From contig NZ_BCQE01000025.1 in the NCBI RefSeq assembly GCF_001544275.1, positions 1 to 58,336 of the forward strand: 58,336 bases of DNA. The letters run 5' to 3'. This DNA is from Enterococcus gallinarum NBRC 100675 (lineage in GTDB: Bacteria > Bacillota > Bacilli > Lactobacillales > Enterococcaceae). The position numbers and the translations under genes were made by a program. The stretch's first letter is position 1. Each line of letters opens with the position of its first letter. The notes under the pieces were generated by a model that saw only the letters and a list, made by a program, of their open reading frames with translations, ran no database searches and was not told the origin of the DNA. Shown here in pieces: positions 55,524-58,336 of the stretch.

Positions 55524-57095
55524 TTATCTCCTTACATTAATAATTTTGTTCGCGTATTTCTTGAATGATTTATCATGGGTTGTATATAAAATAATTTTCT
55601 CTTGTGATTTGATTGTAATGAAATTCAATATTGCATTTGCAGATTCTTTATCTATATTACTAATGCTTTCATCTAAAATATATAATTCTGCATCAGATAT
55701 AATTAATCTACATACTGCAATTCTTTGTTTTTCTCCTCCAGATAAATTCGCACCATTTTCTAATAATACACTATCCCAATGCTTTTCTTTAAATATCGGA
55801 CTTAAAATACCAGATGTTTCAATCAAATATTTTTCATCTCTGGTTAGTTTTCTTCCCATTCCTATATTGTTTTCTAATGACGTAGACAAAATCGTTGGAT
55901 CTTGTGAAATATAAGCAATTTTATTCCTTAAACTTGAATTTTCCAAGCTGTTAATTTCTAATCCATTGATCTTTATTCCTTTAGATTTTCTAAATTTCAA
56001 CATCAGTCTCAATAGAGAAGTTTTTCCACTACCAGAATCTCCTTCTATATAAACTATATCCCCTTTATTCACTACTTCTTTTAAATTATAATTAAAAATT
56101 TGTTTATTTATTAAAAATGATGGGAAATTAAACTCAATATTGTTTATATTTTGTATTTTTATTTCCCCATTTTCTTCACGTAATAAGTCAAGATTATTCT
56201 TAATGAACTCATTAGAAATAGTTAAAGATTTATAATCTACATTTGCCTTAGATAAATCACTTAAAGCGGAATAATACATTGGAATAACAATACTTAGAAT
56301 AATTAAATTTCCCACAGGAAATTCATTTTGAACAATTAATATACTCGCCCAAATATAAGTCATATTTTGAACCAATTGATTAATAAAGACAATAGCATTA
56401 CTAGTAACTTGTGCATATTTATTATTATTTGCTAATGAATCATACATTGCAATCAACTTTGGTTTAAGCAGATGTTCTAATGCAGATACATTAGCTTGGG
56501 ATTTTATATTATCCACATTTGATAATGTCACAATTAAATCTTTATTTGCACTTGCAGCATCTTTTTGCATTTTTTCCATTCTAATAGATAATTGCTTGTT
56601 AATATGCTTAAAGCCAACTAAATTTAAAGGAAGTAATATCAATAAGAGCAAAAAAATTTTCCATGATATAAATCCAACAATTCCTAGAGATAACAAAATT
56701 ACAAAACATGACTTTACTATAGTCGATACACTATTAATCAAAAATAAATATAAAGAATCCACTGAAGTAAATATACGATTAATTAAATACGTGGGTTCTT
56801 TTTCAATAAAACCATCATAAGAAATTTTAGTCAGCTTACTTATCAGTTTGAACAAATAATTCGAATTAAACTTTGCTGCAAAATTTTCTCTATACACGAG
56901 CATGAAAGTCTGCAATAAGAAAGAAAACAACATAACTATAACTATAAAGAGCATTATCTCATAGGTTAGTTTGATCTTATTTTCATTAAAATATTGTATG
57001 AATAGAGGAGTAATCATTGATGTTAAAGAGCCAATAACAACTAATAGACTGGTTATTAATACAAATTGCTTATTTTCTTTTAGAACATTTTTCAT
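55524..57095 (-). CDS. ABC transporter, fused permease and ATPase (exporter type)
   Basis: 523 aa. Six membrane segments (about 15-280), then an ATPase domain with Walker A GDSGSGKTS, signature LSGGEKQRIAV, Walker B LYILDESISNID and H-loop TTHD, all intact. The lack of an N-terminal C39 peptidase domain argues against a leader-cleaving bacteriocin exporter; peptide or small-molecule export is possible. SD GAGG; promoter at 57128-57157. AT-rich codon use, unlike the core genes. Confidence 0.85.
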   Translation of the reverse strand: MKNVLKENKQFVLITSLLVVIGSLTSMITPLFIQYFNENKIKLTYEIMLFIVIVMLFSFLLQTFMLVYRENFAAKFNSNYLFKLISKLTKISYDGFIEKEPTYLINRIFTSVDSLYLFLINSVSTIVKSCFVILLSLGIVGFISWKIFLLLLILLPLNLVGFKHINKQLSIRMEKMQKDAASANKDLIVTLSNVDNIKSQANVSALEHLLKPKLIAMYDSLANNNKYAQVTSNAIVFINQLVQNMTYIWASILIVQNEFPVGNLIILSIVIPMYYSALSDLSKANVDYKSLTISNEFIKNNLDLLREENGEIKIQNINNIEFNFPSFLINKQIFNYNLKEVVNKGDIVYIEGDSGSGKTSLLRLMLKFRKSKGIKINGLEINSLENSSLRNKIAYISQDPTILSTSLENNIGMGRKLTRDEKYLIETSGILSPIFKEKHWDSVLLENGANLSGGEKQRIAVCRLIISDAELYILDESISNIDKESANAILNFITIKSQEKIILYTTHDKSFKKYANKIINVRR

Positions 57096-57127
57096 ATTTT
57101 TTCCTCTTTTTCGTTTTATTTTTCATA

Positions 57128-57157
57128 ATTGTACTCTTTATCATTTATAAAAGTCAA
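57128..57157 (-). promoter_or_regulatory. Promoter of the AT-rich ABC-HTH operon
   Basis: Minus strand: TTGACT (57152-57157), 18-bp spacer, TACAAT (57128-57133). Confidence 0.75.
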
Positions 57158-57251
57158 TTATTTCCCTTAAATTAGGAAAAAATACGAAAAAACAAAACGA
57201 CACTTCAATTAGAAAATATACGAACACCTGCCTTGAATAAAGCAACTACAA

Positions 57252-57308
57252 ACTATTTAAATAGTACGTGTGGGAAATTAGTTGGAAGTGGGAAATTAAA
57301 TAGTTACG
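57252..57308. repeat. Palindrome and direct repeats in the gap between the two ABC genes
   Basis: ACTATTTAAATAGT (57252-57265) is a perfect palindrome. GTGGGAAATTA occurs twice (57270-57280, 57288-57298), 18 bp apart. TTAAATAGT(T)ACG occurs at 57257-57268 and 57297-57308. The rest of the 347-bp gap 57096-57442 holds the promoter at 57128-57157 and no convincing gene. Confidence 0.7.
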
Positions 57309-57442
57309 GAAAACAGGAAAATGGAGAGTTATTGCAGAAAAAATAAACTAGCATAAACATTCCCAGCTTATTTCGTATTCAGACCTTGCTGCTCTCCAGT
57401 TAGTCGTAGTTAGTCTATTTACTCCGTATACGGTGAAATCAC

Positions 57443-58336
57443 TTATCTGATTTTATAACCATTACTAAGTACGATTACTTCATCAACAATTTCAAGGTTT
57501 TTCGGACGATGGGTAATCATAAGGACGATCCTATTCTTAAATATTTTCATTACTTCTTTGAGCAACTTTTCTTCGGTTGATTCATCCAATGCCGAAGTGG
57601 CCTCATCTATCACTATTATCTCTGCAGTAGAAAAGAACATTCTCGCAAACGCAATACGCTGCTTCTCTCCACCAGAAATATTAGAACCTTTTTCACCAAT
57701 TCGTGTATCTAATCCTTCTTCAAGTGAATGATAAAAATGTCCTAATTGACATTTCTCTAGTGCCTCTATTACTTGAATATCTGGTATATTTTTGTCAAAA
57801 ACAATATTTTCTTTTAATGTTCCCTGAAAAATAGGAGCATCTTGTGAGAGATAGAAAATATGATTGTAGTATTCATTTAAATTATACGAAGATAAATTCT
57901 TATGATTCACAAAAATATCTCCACTAGTGGGTTTGAATAATCCCAATATAACTTTCATCAAAGAAGATTTCCCAGCTCCACTTTCTCCAACAAGTCCAAA
58001 ATTTTATCTTTCTCTAAGTCTAAATTGAAATCTTTCAATATTCGTTTGTTTTGAATGGTTAAATTTAAATTGGTCAGACTGATAGTTGCTATGGATTGTA
58101 TAGGTGCTCCTTCGATGAAGAGGCCTTCATCATTTGAAGTATCATAAAAATCTTGTAATCGTTGATATGTAACTTTATCCAAATGATATTGGACAAAAAC
58201 TACATTGAAGATAGCAATTGGTGTATAAACTCTATCGACATAAGTAACCAACGCGACTAATCCACCTAAACTAATAGATATAACGTTTGCAAATGTTAAT
58301 ATAACGATGACTAATTTAATGACCGCAACTAGAAAA
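57443..58336 (-). pseudogene. ABC exporter broken by a frameshift in Walker A; 5' end outside the window
   Basis: The frame is open from the right edge through membrane segments and the start of an ATPase domain, then shifts at a TTTT tract near 58003. One extra T would join the two frames as KIFGLVGESGAGKSSLMK, an ideal Walker A. The downstream part (57443-57961) keeps signature ISGGEKQRIA, Walker B IIVIDEATSALD and the His switch (ITHRP). So a one-base loss splits an otherwise intact exporter: a pseudogene, slippage-controlled gene or sequencing error. It pairs with the exporter at 55524-57095 and shares its AT-rich composition. Confidence 0.8.

Noticed and set aside
57160-57442. Small bacteriocin or leader peptide gene between the two ABC genes
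   Set aside because: Only very short frames (11-18 codons), with no credible SD and no leader motif.

Overview
The window looks like the chromosome of an Enterococcus of the casseliflavus/gallinarum type. It is Gram-positive and moderately AT-rich. The gene set and order (miaA-hflX-glnR-glnA, rpoY-rnjA, valS-folC-HAD-radC, tpx-rex, thiI with its own cysteine desulfurase, ezrA, an EfrAB-like exporter, pepC) fit lactic acid bacteria and enterococci. Species was judged by eye from the proteins; no database search was possible. Most genes lie on the minus strand.

Layout. 0-3.4 kb is a PTS operon: PRD regulator, tyrosine phosphatase, then EIIC running off the left edge. 3.8-7.8 kb holds pyrG with a CTP-sensing attenuator, a tRNA-like RNA locus on the plus strand, and the glnRA operon with promoter and GlnR box. 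8-11.7 kb is hflX-miaA-GDPD and a membrane-anchored protein of unknown function. 11.8-19.1 kb holds clpP (CtsR box), a gamma-carbonic-anhydrase-like protein, the heterodimeric ABC exporter efrAB-like pair, and rpoY-rnjA. 19.3-27.3 kb is a glycan operon (small XRE regulator, two permeases, DUF624, binding lipoprotein, GH38 alpha-mannosidase) with a divergent second XRE regulator. 27.3-35 kb is csp, radC, HAD, folC, valS with a Val T-box, tpx and rex. 35-53.4 kb is mixed housekeeping: thiI/desulfurase, ezrA, aspartokinase, MazG-like, HADs, asparaginase, acyl-ACP thioesterase, a second tyrosine phosphatase, a TcyP-like cystine transporter, pepC, an acyltransferase, and a GntR/DUF5808 pair. 54.5-55 kb holds divergent tRNA-Asn and tRNA-Thr. 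From 55.08 kb to the right edge is a visibly more AT-rich accessory segment: an HTH protein and two ABC exporters, one frameshifted inside its Walker A motif.

How it works together. Much of the window shows readable control: reiterative-transcription attenuation (pyrG), GlnR (glnRA), CtsR (clpP), T-box (valS), Rex autoregulation, a YtrA-type GntR operator, and XRE operators for the glycan operon. Among the less expected elements are a 104-nt tRNA-like RNA with an enlarged anticodon-side arm, transcribed plus-strand between pyrG and glnA; two related ~160-bp palindromic-ended elements; a 13-bp tandem repeat in a promoter region; and the AT-rich exporter segment next to tRNA-Thr.
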